Shown: one piece after another, positions 37,309 to 44,561 of the stretch | Layout: each line of letters begins with the position of its first letter | How positions within the stretch are numbered: position 1 is the first letter of the stretch | NCBI GenBank assembly: GCA_937941765.1 | Contig: CALDGQ010000018.1 | Coordinates: forward strand, 52,245 to 116,244 | Length of the DNA stretch: 64,000 bases | Reading direction: 5' to 3' | From: an uncultured Saprospiraceae bacterium | GTDB taxonomy: Bacteria; Bacteroidota; Bacteroidia; Chitinophagales; Saprospiraceae | Notes under the pieces: model-generated | What the model was told of the DNA's origin: nothing | The model's database searches: none | The model's input: the letters and a program-made list of their open reading frames with translations, nothing else | Made by a program: the position numbers and the translations under genes

Positions 37309-38484
37309 ATGCGAAAATTTACAAACATGGCTTTCGACTACACAACTAACAATGAATGGAAACAAGCGTTTAACGTGGACTTTCTGTATGCTTTTATTCT
37401 TGCAACTTTTCTTTTATTTAATGGATTAGCTTTTAGCGATTACATTTATTTTAATTCACAAAACGCAATTGGGTTTTACATCAATTTAAATGAGGATTCA
37501 TTTAATGCGAATTATGAAATCTGTGCGGATAAAATTAATTCAGAATTATACCCAGAAGATATTTTAGAAATAACTTTTAATTCGGAATTAAATGACGAAT
37601 TAAATAGTGATTTAATTGATGAAAAAGAATTAATTAAATCGGAATTAAATAGTGAATTAATTACTGATTTAAATAATAATAAAACATTAATTAATTCGAC
37701 ATTAAATGCAGAATTAAATAACTCATTAAATAGTGAATTAAATAATAATGAATTAATTAAATCGAATTTAATTAATGAAACGTATACGCTAACTACAACA
37801 GCTCCTACCCAGGAAACAAGTTCAAAAAACCAACACAATGTAACTACCAAAAGTTATGTTTATTCTGCACCTATTGTTGCAACTCCGAGGCCAATTAATG
37901 TGAGGAACACTACGCAACACACAATCACTTATACTTCTCACACAAACATTACGACGCCTCAGAACAAAACGTTTATTAAGTCAGAAAAGAACTTAAGTAA
38001 TGCTTCTAAAATTGATTTAGAAACCTTACCTGAAATAAGTTTCTTATTATCTGATTTAATTAAAACAGCCGACTTACAAGGAAAAAACATCATTTTGTCT
38101 TTCGGGGCAAAATGGTGTTTGCCTTGCAAACAAATGAAACAAAACGTTTACAATAATCTTGAAGTAAATGGTGCTATTCACAAAGATTATCTATTCCAAG
38201 AATTAGATGAAAAGGATCTGGAAGCGATCACTTTAAAGAATTTATATAATGTGAAAGTTTATCCAACGACTTTAATTATTGATACTAATGGAAATGAAAT
38301 CAATAGATATGAAGAAGGACTTTCGAAAAATAGAATGATTAATATACTTGCTGAAAATACATACCGTCCAACTAGTGATGAGGTGATTGTGAAAGTTGAC
38401 GCTTCCTCGCAACCAATCGAACTAGAAGCGGCGATCGAGTTTTTAGTGAGTAGAGCCGAGAATAATACTTTGGATTTTGATTAA
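37309..38484 (+). CDS. Membrane-anchored thioredoxin-fold protein with an Asn/Leu/Glu-rich repeat
   Basis: 391 residues (ATG 37309; ATG 37327 also possible). One hydrophobic helix lies at about 24-43. Residues ~91-157 are a low-complexity tract of ELNSEL, ELNDEL, DLN and ELI units, then a Thr/Ser/Gln-rich linker (to ~225). Residues ~240-350 are a thioredoxin fold: IILSFGAKWCLPCKQMK with the redox pair Cys270/Cys273, the cis-Pro motif VYPTTLIID and NRYEEG. It probably reduces or isomerises disulfides on the periplasmic side, held away from the membrane by the repeat linker. The repeat has no family I know. A strong terminator follows. Confidence 0.75.
   Translation: MRKFTNMAFDYTTNNEWKQAFNVDFLYAFILATFLLFNGLAFSDYIYFNSQNAIGFYINLNEDSFNANYEICADKINSELYPEDILEITFNSELNDELNSDLIDEKELIKSELNSELITDLNNNKTLINSTLNAELNNSLNSELNNNELIKSNLINETYTLTTTAPTQETSSKNQHNVTTKSYVYSAPIVATPRPINVRNTTQHTITYTSHTNITTPQNKTFIKSEKNLSNASKIDLETLPEISFLLSDLIKTADLQGKNIILSFGAKWCLPCKQMKQNVYNNLEVNGAIHKDYLFQELDEKDLEAITLKNLYNVKVYPTTLIIDTNGNEINRYEEGLSKNRMINILAENTYRPTSDEVIVKVDASSQPIELEAAIEFLVSRAENNTLDFD
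37579..37780 (+). repeat. In-frame degenerate coding repeat (ELN units)
   Basis: Within the thioredoxin-fold gene, the words GAATTAAAT, GATTTAAAT, GAATTAATT and CATTAAAT recur every 9-24 nt, always in the same frame, giving the peptide units ELN, DLN and ELI. Several units are identical at the DNA level, suggesting slippage or duplication. The opposite strand is also open across the tract (37512-37850), but this follows from the repeat. Confidence 0.8.
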
Positions 38485-38526
38485 TGAATCCTAAGCCGAT
38501 TTGATATTTCCTTCCATGGAAATTAG

Positions 38527-38559
38527 GGACCGCTAACTTAATTTAGCGGTCCTTTTTTT
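38527..38559 (+). terminator. Intrinsic terminator of the thioredoxin-fold gene
   Basis: GGACCGCTAA (38527-38536) pairs with TTAGCGGTCC (38543-38552), followed by seven T (38553-38559). Classic rho-independent terminator on the plus strand, 43 nt after the stop codon. Confidence 0.92.
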
Positions 38560-38587
38560 GTAGGTTCGTTAAATTTAACGAACCTAC
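38560..38587. repeat. Perfect 28-bp palindrome
   Basis: The sequence starting GTAGGTTCGTTAAA is its own reverse complement over 28 nt. It directly follows the T-run of the preceding terminator and contains the stop codon of the minus-strand gene remnant (38584-38586). It may serve as a terminator for that strand or be a protein-binding site. Confidence 0.8.
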
Positions 38588-39597
38588 AAAACCATCAACT
38601 TGCCAGAAATCAATTTTTGATTCTTCGTGAAGACTTTATAAAAATACATTCCTTCATTCAAATCGCTTTTTGAAATGATTAGTTTTTCATCAATGATGTT
38701 GTATTCCTTTGCCAATTTTCCATCTATCGTATATAATTCTACTTTATTAATTTGACCACCCAATTCTTCAAAATCAAAAGTGGTTTGTTCAGTCATTGGA
38801 TTTGGAAAAACTGATATGGTTTGATTTGGTAAGTATGTTTCTTTCGTCCCAACAACTTCATTGAAATAAAATGCTTCAACATAATTTGATGCAAAAGTTA
38901 AAGGAGTTGTATCTGAAATACAAGGTTCTATATAATCTGGAATTCCAATAATTGCAAAAACAAATTCATCAACAGCACCAGGTTGTAATTCATATGGACC
39001 AGAATTAATTAGCATTCTTGTATCTGTCGGTTCCAATTGTTCGCCACACATTGTCCAATCTCCAAATGAACTTGCGCCACTAAAAGCAAAGTCGAGGTAA
39101 TCTTCGCTACCAGGGTTATAGCCAGTACCACCAAAAGTAAGTGGTGTTCCATCTCTCCATTTTCCTGACATATAGTTTTGAACTTCAATTTCTGTAGAAG
39201 GATCGGTAGTACCTGGTTGAGAATTTCCAATACCTGCATTATTATACGTCATGAACGAAGTCATTCTTTTATTTTCTAATGTTGCAGGATCAAAAACACC
39301 ATCCAACAATTTGAATGCTATGGTAGGTGGTGCTTCACAGTAGGTAGGAATGCCAAATGAACAGTCGCAGCCATTTTCACCATCTACTGCATCTGCATTA
39401 TATACATAGGCTAGATTGTGTTCTGGCATTGAACCAACAAAATCATCCGTGTAACATCCAAGGTCTGGATCAATCCATAACGAAACCCGAGTATCGGAAA
39501 GCGTCTCTTGACCTAAATAAATCATCTTAGCATTTACAAATGTAGTGTTATTGATTTCAGAATTATCTGCATAGGCATATGCAAGATAGTGTTTTAG
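38584..39597 (-). pseudogene. 5'-truncated paralogue of the neighbouring secreted T9SS type A protein
   Basis: The longest ATG frame is 38584-39525, but homology to the intact neighbour (39681-41408) continues upstream in frame to an in-frame stop at 39598-39600: HYLAYAYADNSEINNTTF here matches NYLAYSYASEDETINNSTF there. The first ~235 residues, including the signal peptide, are missing. The remainder aligns throughout: DPDLGCYTDDFVGSMPEHNLAYVYN, TYCEAPP, the glycine-rich repeats and the type A sorting domain (SVFPNPMTEQTTFDF ... LNEGMYFYKV). A terminator lies just upstream, so it is probably not expressed. A short cytoplasmic product from ATG 39525 cannot be excluded but could not be secreted. 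Confidence 0.75.
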
Positions 39598-39625
39598 TCA
39601 GGTTTCTAATTTTAATTTAAAAAGA

Positions 39626-39655
39626 AAAGGTGCTCGCTGTTAAACGAACACCTTT
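39626..39655 (-). terminator. Intrinsic terminator downstream of the intact type A protein gene
   Basis: AAAGGTGCTCG (39626-39636) pairs with CGAACACCTTT (39645-39655), one mismatch, around an 8-nt loop. On the minus strand it is followed by CTTTTTAAATT. It begins about 25 nt past the stop of the 39681-41408 gene. Confidence 0.8.
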
Positions 39656-39680
39656 GGATAAAGAAAGATTGATTATCTAT

Positions 39681-41408
39681 TTATAGTACCATTATTTTTC
39701 CGGATATAAGTTGTTTCGATTTCATTCTTACTTTGTAGAAATACATGCCAGGATTTAAACCTACTTTTGAAATAACTAATTCATTATTGATATCATTATA
39801 ACTACGAACTAATTTTCCATCAACTGTATATAATTCAACTTGATCAATTTTTCCAGTAAGTTCTCCAAAATCAAAAGTGGTATAATCCGTCATAGGATTA
39901 GGTGCAATAGTAATGGAGTGATTGTCAAGAAATAATTCCTTTATTGCAACTGTATTGTTTGAAAGTTCATCCAATGTGTTAGAAGTCTCAATGATGGTAG
40001 GAAGTGCTCCATCACACGGACCTAGCGCATTAGGGATATTGGTAATTACAAAAGTAAAATCATTGACAGCTTGCGGTTCCATTCGAGCTGGTCCAGTAGT
40101 TATCAGCATTCTTTTATCACCAGGATCATCTTCATTGAGGCACATATGCCAAGTGCCTTGCGCTGTTTCCGCTGAATATGCAAAACTCGTATAATCAGTG
40201 CTATTTGGATTGAATCCAGAGGCTCCGTAAGTTAATGGAGATGAAACATCAGGCCATTCATCACTATCATTCCATCTTGCATTCATTAGCCTATAATATT
40301 CGATTGCTTTGGTCGGATCCGTAGTTAATGGGTTTGGATTTCCGTACGACCCATTGTTATAATACATGAAGGAGGACATGCCATTTCTTTCAGTGTAGTC
40401 ATCATTATAAAGTCCTTCCAATATTTTAATGGTCATGATGGGTGGTTCTTCACAATAGGTCGTAACACCGTTGTCACAAAAACAACTTTCATCACCATCT
40501 ACATCATCTGAATTGTAAATAAAAGCAAGATTTTCTTCTGGAATAGAACCAATATAATCGTCTACATAACAACCTAATTGTGGATCTACCCAAACAGAAG
40601 CGAAAAGACTATCTATACTTTCTATTCCTCGATTTATCATCGTTACACTGTAAAAAGTACTGTTATTGATCGTCTCGTCTTCGCTTGCATAGGAATAAGC
40701 TAGATAATTAAATTGCATGCGGATTGGATCTCCTAATGAGCTATAATGTATGCCGCCTGCATCATTTATTACCCACCAAACTGCACTTGTTGCATCCTTA
40801 ATGTTAGGATAATCACCTTCCTGCGGACTATAAATTCCGTCACTATTCCTGTCATAAAATGGCGCCATATGTGTTCTGTCAAGATCGATTCCATACGCTT
40901 CTTCTGCATAAGAATTAAGTCGACCTGGCCAATATAATATTTCATCAGGAATAGGTCCGTCGATTACACCATTGTCAGCAGAATCCGCTTTGTGCGCATC
41001 AATACTTGCTTTTGACATCGTAAACATGCGATCCCATGCGGTACACATTGGTACATCGGTCATTCCCCATTCTTCATGTAATGGTCCAGGATAAAAATCA
41101 GTTTTGTCACTATATGGACCATAAGAGTTGGCGGCTAATTTTAAATTTCCAGCAGGATCAATTCCACCAACCCAAACAGAAGCTGAATATATAGTGGAAG
41201 CAGGAATATTCTGAAATTGATTTGCAGGGAATTGATAAATGCTTTGTTCAGATGCGAATATATTTCCGGAATTGGACAACATCGCTTTTACATTATTGCC
41301 TTCTAGTAGGGCAGTTGTAGTTCCCATTTCACAATCTTGTGCAACTATTATTTGATAGCTAAATAGTACGGCGACACAAGAAATTATAAATTTTTTCTTT
41401 CTACTCAT
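39681..41408 (-). CDS. Large secreted protein with T9SS type A sorting domain
   Basis: 575 residues with a signal peptide (ending YQIIVAQ). The mature part has acidic, Gly/Asn-rich segments with possible calcium loops: APFYDRNSDGIYSPQEGDYPNI resembles an EF-hand/dockerin-like DxNxDG. IYSASVWVGGIDPAGNLKLA follows near the N-terminus. The C-terminal ~80 residues are a type A sorting domain (TIAPNPMTDYTTFDF, VELYTVDGKLVRSY, LNPGMYFYKV). Function is unknown; the family seems typical of Saprospiraceae-like bacteria. A truncated copy lies just downstream in the same direction, so a tandem duplication once existed. Confidence 0.85.
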   Translation of the reverse strand: MSRKKKFIISCVAVLFSYQIIVAQDCEMGTTTALLEGNNVKAMLSNSGNIFASEQSIYQFPANQFQNIPASTIYSASVWVGGIDPAGNLKLAANSYGPYSDKTDFYPGPLHEEWGMTDVPMCTAWDRMFTMSKASIDAHKADSADNGVIDGPIPDEILYWPGRLNSYAEEAYGIDLDRTHMAPFYDRNSDGIYSPQEGDYPNIKDATSAVWWVINDAGGIHYSSLGDPIRMQFNYLAYSYASEDETINNSTFYSVTMINRGIESIDSLFASVWVDPQLGCYVDDYIGSIPEENLAFIYNSDDVDGDESCFCDNGVTTYCEEPPIMTIKILEGLYNDDYTERNGMSSFMYYNNGSYGNPNPLTTDPTKAIEYYRLMNARWNDSDEWPDVSSPLTYGASGFNPNSTDYTSFAYSAETAQGTWHMCLNEDDPGDKRMLITTGPARMEPQAVNDFTFVITNIPNALGPCDGALPTIIETSNTLDELSNNTVAIKELFLDNHSITIAPNPMTDYTTFDFGELTGKIDQVELYTVDGKLVRSYNDINNELVISKVGLNPGMYFYKVRMKSKQLISGKIMVL

Positions 41409-41762
41409 AACGATAGTTTTTTAGTATTTAAAAAAGAATACTATTCAAACTTACTGGTAAGTATAGGAAGTTGAAAACCTGAATGTTGGAGGTAGTCAGG
41501 TTTCTGAATGGGGAGTTGGTTGTTGTGGACGTTTTTTACCACTAAGAAAAGTAAGAAGATAAGGAACACTAAGGAGAACGCGTTGTCGGCATGTATGCTC
41601 TTAGTGTTTCTTACCTACTTAGTGCACTTAGTGGTAAAAATTCGTTTGGTCGCCTAACCTTCAAGGTTTACTAGAATTATTTTTTGACTATAATATTGCA
41701 AAATGGGAAATTGATCGAGAACATTTTTTTTACCACTAAGAAAGGTAAAGATAAACACCCAA
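41409..41762. repeat. Gene-free region with a long ACCACTAAG-type inverted repeat
   Basis: The left arm (about 41532-41583, beginning TTTTTTACCACTAAG) pairs imperfectly with the right arm (about 41597-41640, ending CACTTAGTGGTAAAAA). Arm units are CACTAAG/GTAAG with a short period. The tip reads AGGAGAACGCG. A further single arm, TTTTACCACTAAGAAAGGTA, starts about 41727. Upstream, AAACCTGA (41475-41482) pairs with TCAGGTTT (41496-41503). The TAGTCAGGTTTCT at 41493-41505 also occurs at the break of the truncated paralogue (39595-39607). Confidence 0.6.
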
Positions 41763-42275
41763 TCACTTCCCAAAAAGAACCCGAGTACGCTTAGCCCGAC
41801 TCTTAAAAGCAGCAGTAGCATGAGGAACTTGATAATCAATAATTTCCAAAATTTCTGGTTGTAAATCTGGATATTTGAGTGCAATCCTAGCAGCAACCGT
41901 TAATGAAAAAGCTTTGATGGCAACTGGATAATCCATGCCATTGAGATAGTGCATACACTTGTCATAAAGAAATCCTTCTAATGATTCAGGAATGTCAATG
42001 TCTTCAAAAATGCGGATGGTGTTACGGATAACTGCATCATGCACATCTTCATCCAACTTCTTCAACATTTTGGACAAATACGGCTGTATAAGGTTAGGTT
42101 TTTTTTGAATAGTAATGAGTACCGCCCAAGATGCACGTTGATTCATTCGATAATCATTGACGAAAAAAAGCTTCATCAATTCTTTGAAACGTTTTTTGTC
42201 ATCACCGATATATTCCGCTACTTTTTCTGCATACTCACGGGAGTGTCTTTCACGGATTACTTTTGCTAAATCCAT
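41763..42275 (-). CDS. Uncharacterised HEAT/ARM-like helical protein
   Basis: 170 residues, all alpha-helical, no signal peptide, so cytoplasmic. Segments such as NQRASWAVLITIQKKPNLIQPYLSKMLKKL and HDAVIRNTIRIFEDIDIPESLEGFLYDKC have the paired-helix spacing of HEAT/ARM repeats, which usually bind proteins. I recognise no named family. It starts directly at the base after the stop of the preceding NTF2-like gene, so the two are translationally coupled. Confidence 0.6.
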   Translation of the reverse strand: MDLAKVIRERHSREYAEKVAEYIGDDKKRFKELMKLFFVNDYRMNQRASWAVLITIQKKPNLIQPYLSKMLKKLDEDVHDAVIRNTIRIFEDIDIPESLEGFLYDKCMHYLNGMDYPVAIKAFSLTVAARIALKYPDLQPEILEIIDYQVPHATAAFKSRAKRTRVLFGK

Positions 42276-42788
42276 TTACTTGACCCGTTTTTTAATCTCT
42301 TTCTCGTTGCAATCATTTTTCATTCGAGTGTCTGAGAGTGCGACGATTTTCCATTGACCATCCATTTTAATCAGTTGCATGGCATTGGCACCACAGTGAA
42401 CAAATTTGTCATCCAAAAAGAAAGCATATTCCATAATTGCTTGTGCGAGTCTTCCTTCTGACTCAATTTCTACATCCCATATTTTCTCAATCCACTTGGC
42501 ATCACGAGGTTTGGAAGCACCTTCGAGAAAATCTTTCATCGTAGAAGTTCGAGTTTGTTCTTGCCCTTTTTTATTGACATGCGTCGAAACTAAGGAGGCT
42601 TCTTCCCAAACCGCTCTTTTCATTTTGTTCAAATTACCGTCATATAGTCCATCAAAAAACAAATCTATTGTTTCACGGATTTCTCTTTCATCGGCTCGTT
42701 CGATTTTCAAAGTGGATTGTGCTGTGGAAATAGTGGAAATAGATAAGAAGCTCAGCAGTGATAGGAATAATATCAAAGATGATTTCAT
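42276..42788 (-). CDS. Secreted NTF2-like (SnoaL/lumazine-binding-like) protein
   Basis: 170 residues with a signal peptide (1-23, ending TISTAQ). The rest has the NTF2-like pattern: a helical start (EREIRETIDLFFDGLYDGNLNKMKRAVWEEA), a middle with TSTMKDFLEG, and the strands AQAIMEYAFFLDDKFVHCGANAMQLIKMDGQWKIVALSDTR, typical of SnoaL-like or putative lumazine-binding families. These cone-shaped folds bind small molecules; no catalytic residue can be assigned. It abuts the HEAT-like gene with no gap. Confidence 0.7.
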   Translation of the reverse strand: MKSSLILFLSLLSFLSISTISTAQSTLKIERADEREIRETIDLFFDGLYDGNLNKMKRAVWEEASLVSTHVNKKGQEQTRTSTMKDFLEGASKPRDAKWIEKIWDVEIESEGRLAQAIMEYAFFLDDKFVHCGANAMQLIKMDGQWKIVALSDTRMKNDCNEKEIKKRVK

Positions 42789-42868
42789 GATTTAGTATTT
42801 TTTTGAATGTATGATTTTTTTTGAATGTATGATGTATAATGATTTTCTCGATCGCTAAAGCTCACTTG

Positions 42869-42976
42869 AATGTATGATATGACCGTTAGGACGAACCGTT
42901 ATGTAATGCATGATCAGATCTTTTCATAAGACAACATACTCGCGTAAAAATCGTCCTAACGATCATATCATGCATT
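42869..42976. repeat. Inverted repeat after the second phosphatidylcholine-synthase-like gene
   Basis: AATGTATGATATGACCGTTA, continuing GGACGA (42869-42894), pairs with the reverse complement at 42951-42976 with two mismatches, 26-bp arms and a 56-nt loop. Upstream there are three TGAATGTATGAT units (42804-42878), direct repeats of the arm's end. The loop contains CATACTCGCG. It lies 20 nt past the stop of the minus-strand gene at 42997. Confidence 0.75.
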
Positions 42977-42996
42977 ATAAATCACACATCAAAATA

Positions 42997-43716
42997 TCAA
43001 CCTTTAGAAAAACTTTTGATCGTAGTAGGAATACTCATTAAAGTAAAATAAGCAAGTCCTCCAATCGCAAGATATTTAAAAATCAGCACTTCTTTGGGAT
43101 ATTCGAACAATACACCTCCAAATCCTATCAACATGGCAATCGTAACCAATAGATGAAGCCATTTAAATTTGGATGCTTTACTTGGGTAGATAAATTTTAT
43201 CGGTAAATATTGCATAATTGCGAGTAAGACAATTAGACAAAAATTGATTGTTGACGAGAAATCGAAAATACAAATTAGAAAGAATAGGACTACATTCCAT
43301 AATCCAGTAAATCCGAGAAAATAGTTGTCATCGGATACTTGTTTTCCTTTCCCATAATAAATGGAGGAGCTTAAAATAATGATAATCACCGCAATGAAAT
43401 TCAATGGTGCTTCAATTCTACCACACTCATATAACAACCAACTGGGGACGAAAACGAAATTGGCGAAATCAGACAAATCGTCAATGACACCACCATCCAT
43501 TTCTGGTAAATTTTCTTTGACTTTTAATTTTCGAGCAAAGGTTCCGTCAATCCCATCAATTAATAAATAAGCTAATAACCACATCAATGCTTCTTTCCAA
43601 TCATGTTTGCCAATCGCAACCATTGCTAGGAATGCGGTGACCATCCCACAACTTGTCAGCAAGTGTACACCATACCCTAAAATTTTTGAAATAGGTTTTG
43701 TTGTTGTGGCGTTCAT
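42997..43716 (-). CDS. CDP-alcohol phosphatidyltransferase, phosphatidylcholine-synthase-like (second copy)
   Basis: 239 residues, eight or so hydrophobic helices. The catalytic motif DGTFAR (57-62) ... G75 ... D79 ... D83 has 12 residues between AR and G, the spacing of bacterial phosphatidylcholine synthase (Pcs), longer than the 8 of other CDP-alcohol phosphatidyltransferases. Flanking Pcs features are also there: HLLTSCGMVTAFLAM near the N-terminus, VKENLPEMDG, SSIYYGKGKQVSDDNYFLGF and LPIKFIYPSKA. Pcs condenses CDP-diacylglycerol with choline. It lies 2 nt after a homologous gene. Whether it uses choline or another alcohol is unknown. Confidence 0.82.
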   Translation of the reverse strand: MNATTTKPISKILGYGVHLLTSCGMVTAFLAMVAIGKHDWKEALMWLLAYLLIDGIDGTFARKLKVKENLPEMDGGVIDDLSDFANFVFVPSWLLYECGRIEAPLNFIAVIIIILSSSIYYGKGKQVSDDNYFLGFTGLWNVVLFFLICIFDFSSTINFCLIVLLAIMQYLPIKFIYPSKASKFKWLHLLVTIAMLIGFGGVLFEYPKEVLIFKYLAIGGLAYFTLMSIPTTIKSFSKG

Positions 43717-43718
43717 GG

Positions 43719-44429
43719 TTAATCTTTATGGATAAAGGTGTCGTAAACGGCAAGGACTGCAAAATATAAAATACTAGCTGCAACTAAGCCATTCAACCAC
43801 AAATAGGTTTCCGGATATAGAAATACAACTGCAATTAAACTAGCCAACATCACAACTGTGGCTGTAATCGTCAATTTTTGTAATCGAGGTGCTCGACTTG
43901 GATATACAAACTTAATCGGCACAAAATGAATAATAGAAAAAAAGATGATCAAGGCAATATTAACAGGAGATGAAAATTGGAAAACGAAAAACATCATCAA
44001 TACCACCATATTCCACATGACTGGAAATCCAATAAAATAATAATCATCTGAAACCATACCATCTCGTCCATAATAGATCGAACTTACTAACAATATAAAG
44101 ACGGATGCTGGAATCGCATATTGATCTTCCACCAATCCAGACATATAAAAAAAATAGGTTGGTATAATTGCGTAAGTACAAAAGTCAATTACATAATCAA
44201 TTGTCTTTCCGTCAATGCCAGGTAACACTTCTTTTACATTAGCCATCCTAGCAAAGGTGCCATCTACACCATCAATCACCAATGTCAACAACATCCAAAA
44301 GGTAGCGACTCGCCAATCTTGTGCCTGAATCGCCAACACCGCCAAGAAACCTGCTATCAAACCAGAAGCGGTAAAGATATGTACAGACCAAGCAGCTGAC
44401 TTTTGTAGAATTGTGTAATCGTTATTCAT
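43719..44429 (-). CDS. pcs: Phosphatidylcholine synthase-like protein (first copy)
   Basis: 236-residue membrane enzyme expected to make phosphatidylcholine from CDP-diacylglycerol and choline. The N-terminus WSVHIFTASGLIAGFLAVLA, the motif DGVDGTFAR (53-61) ... VKEVLPGIDG ... D78 ... D82, then SSIYYGRDGMVSDDYYFIGFPVMWNMVV and VPIKFVYPSRAPRL closely follow rhizobial Pcs as I remember it. This copy is nearer to classic Pcs than its neighbour. The tandem arrangement, 2 nt apart, suggests duplication followed by divergence. No choline uptake gene is near. Confidence 0.85.
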   Translation of the reverse strand: MNNDYTILQKSAAWSVHIFTASGLIAGFLAVLAIQAQDWRVATFWMLLTLVIDGVDGTFARMANVKEVLPGIDGKTIDYVIDFCTYAIIPTYFFYMSGLVEDQYAIPASVFILLVSSIYYGRDGMVSDDYYFIGFPVMWNMVVLMMFFVFQFSSPVNIALIIFFSIIHFVPIKFVYPSRAPRLQKLTITATVVMLASLIAVVFLYPETYLWLNGLVAASILYFAVLAVYDTFIHKD

Positions 44430-44445
44430 TGTATGTAAAGATATT

Positions 44446-44551
44446 GAATATCAATAGCAATTACAATAGCAATGTCAATGGAGTGCGTGGACTCGCGAGC
44501 ACACGTACTCCATTGATATTGATATTGATATTGATATTGATATTGAAATTC
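44446..44551. repeat. CAATNN/GATATT-stem hairpin between an outer-membrane gene and pcs
   Basis: The left arm (about 44446-44489) consists of CAATAG/CAATTA/CAATGT units ending CAATGGAGTGCGTG. The right arm (44502-44551) begins CACGTACTCCATTG and continues as five or more GATATT hexamers. Loop of 12 nt. It starts 10 nt beyond the stop of the minus-strand barrel gene and lies just upstream of pcs. The tip is identical to those at 2980 and 9080. Confidence 0.75.
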
Positions 44552-44561
44552 CACTTTGTGG

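Noticed and set aside
37512..37850. Minus-strand gene opposite the ELN repeat
   Set aside because: The open frame mirrors the repetitive AATTAAA coding of the plus strand; the plus frame continues into a convincing thioredoxin domain.
41654..41896. Frameshifted extension of the HEAT-like gene
   Set aside because: The overlapping frame has no similarity to HEAT helices and runs across the solitary repeat arm; the annotated stop at 41763 is plausible.
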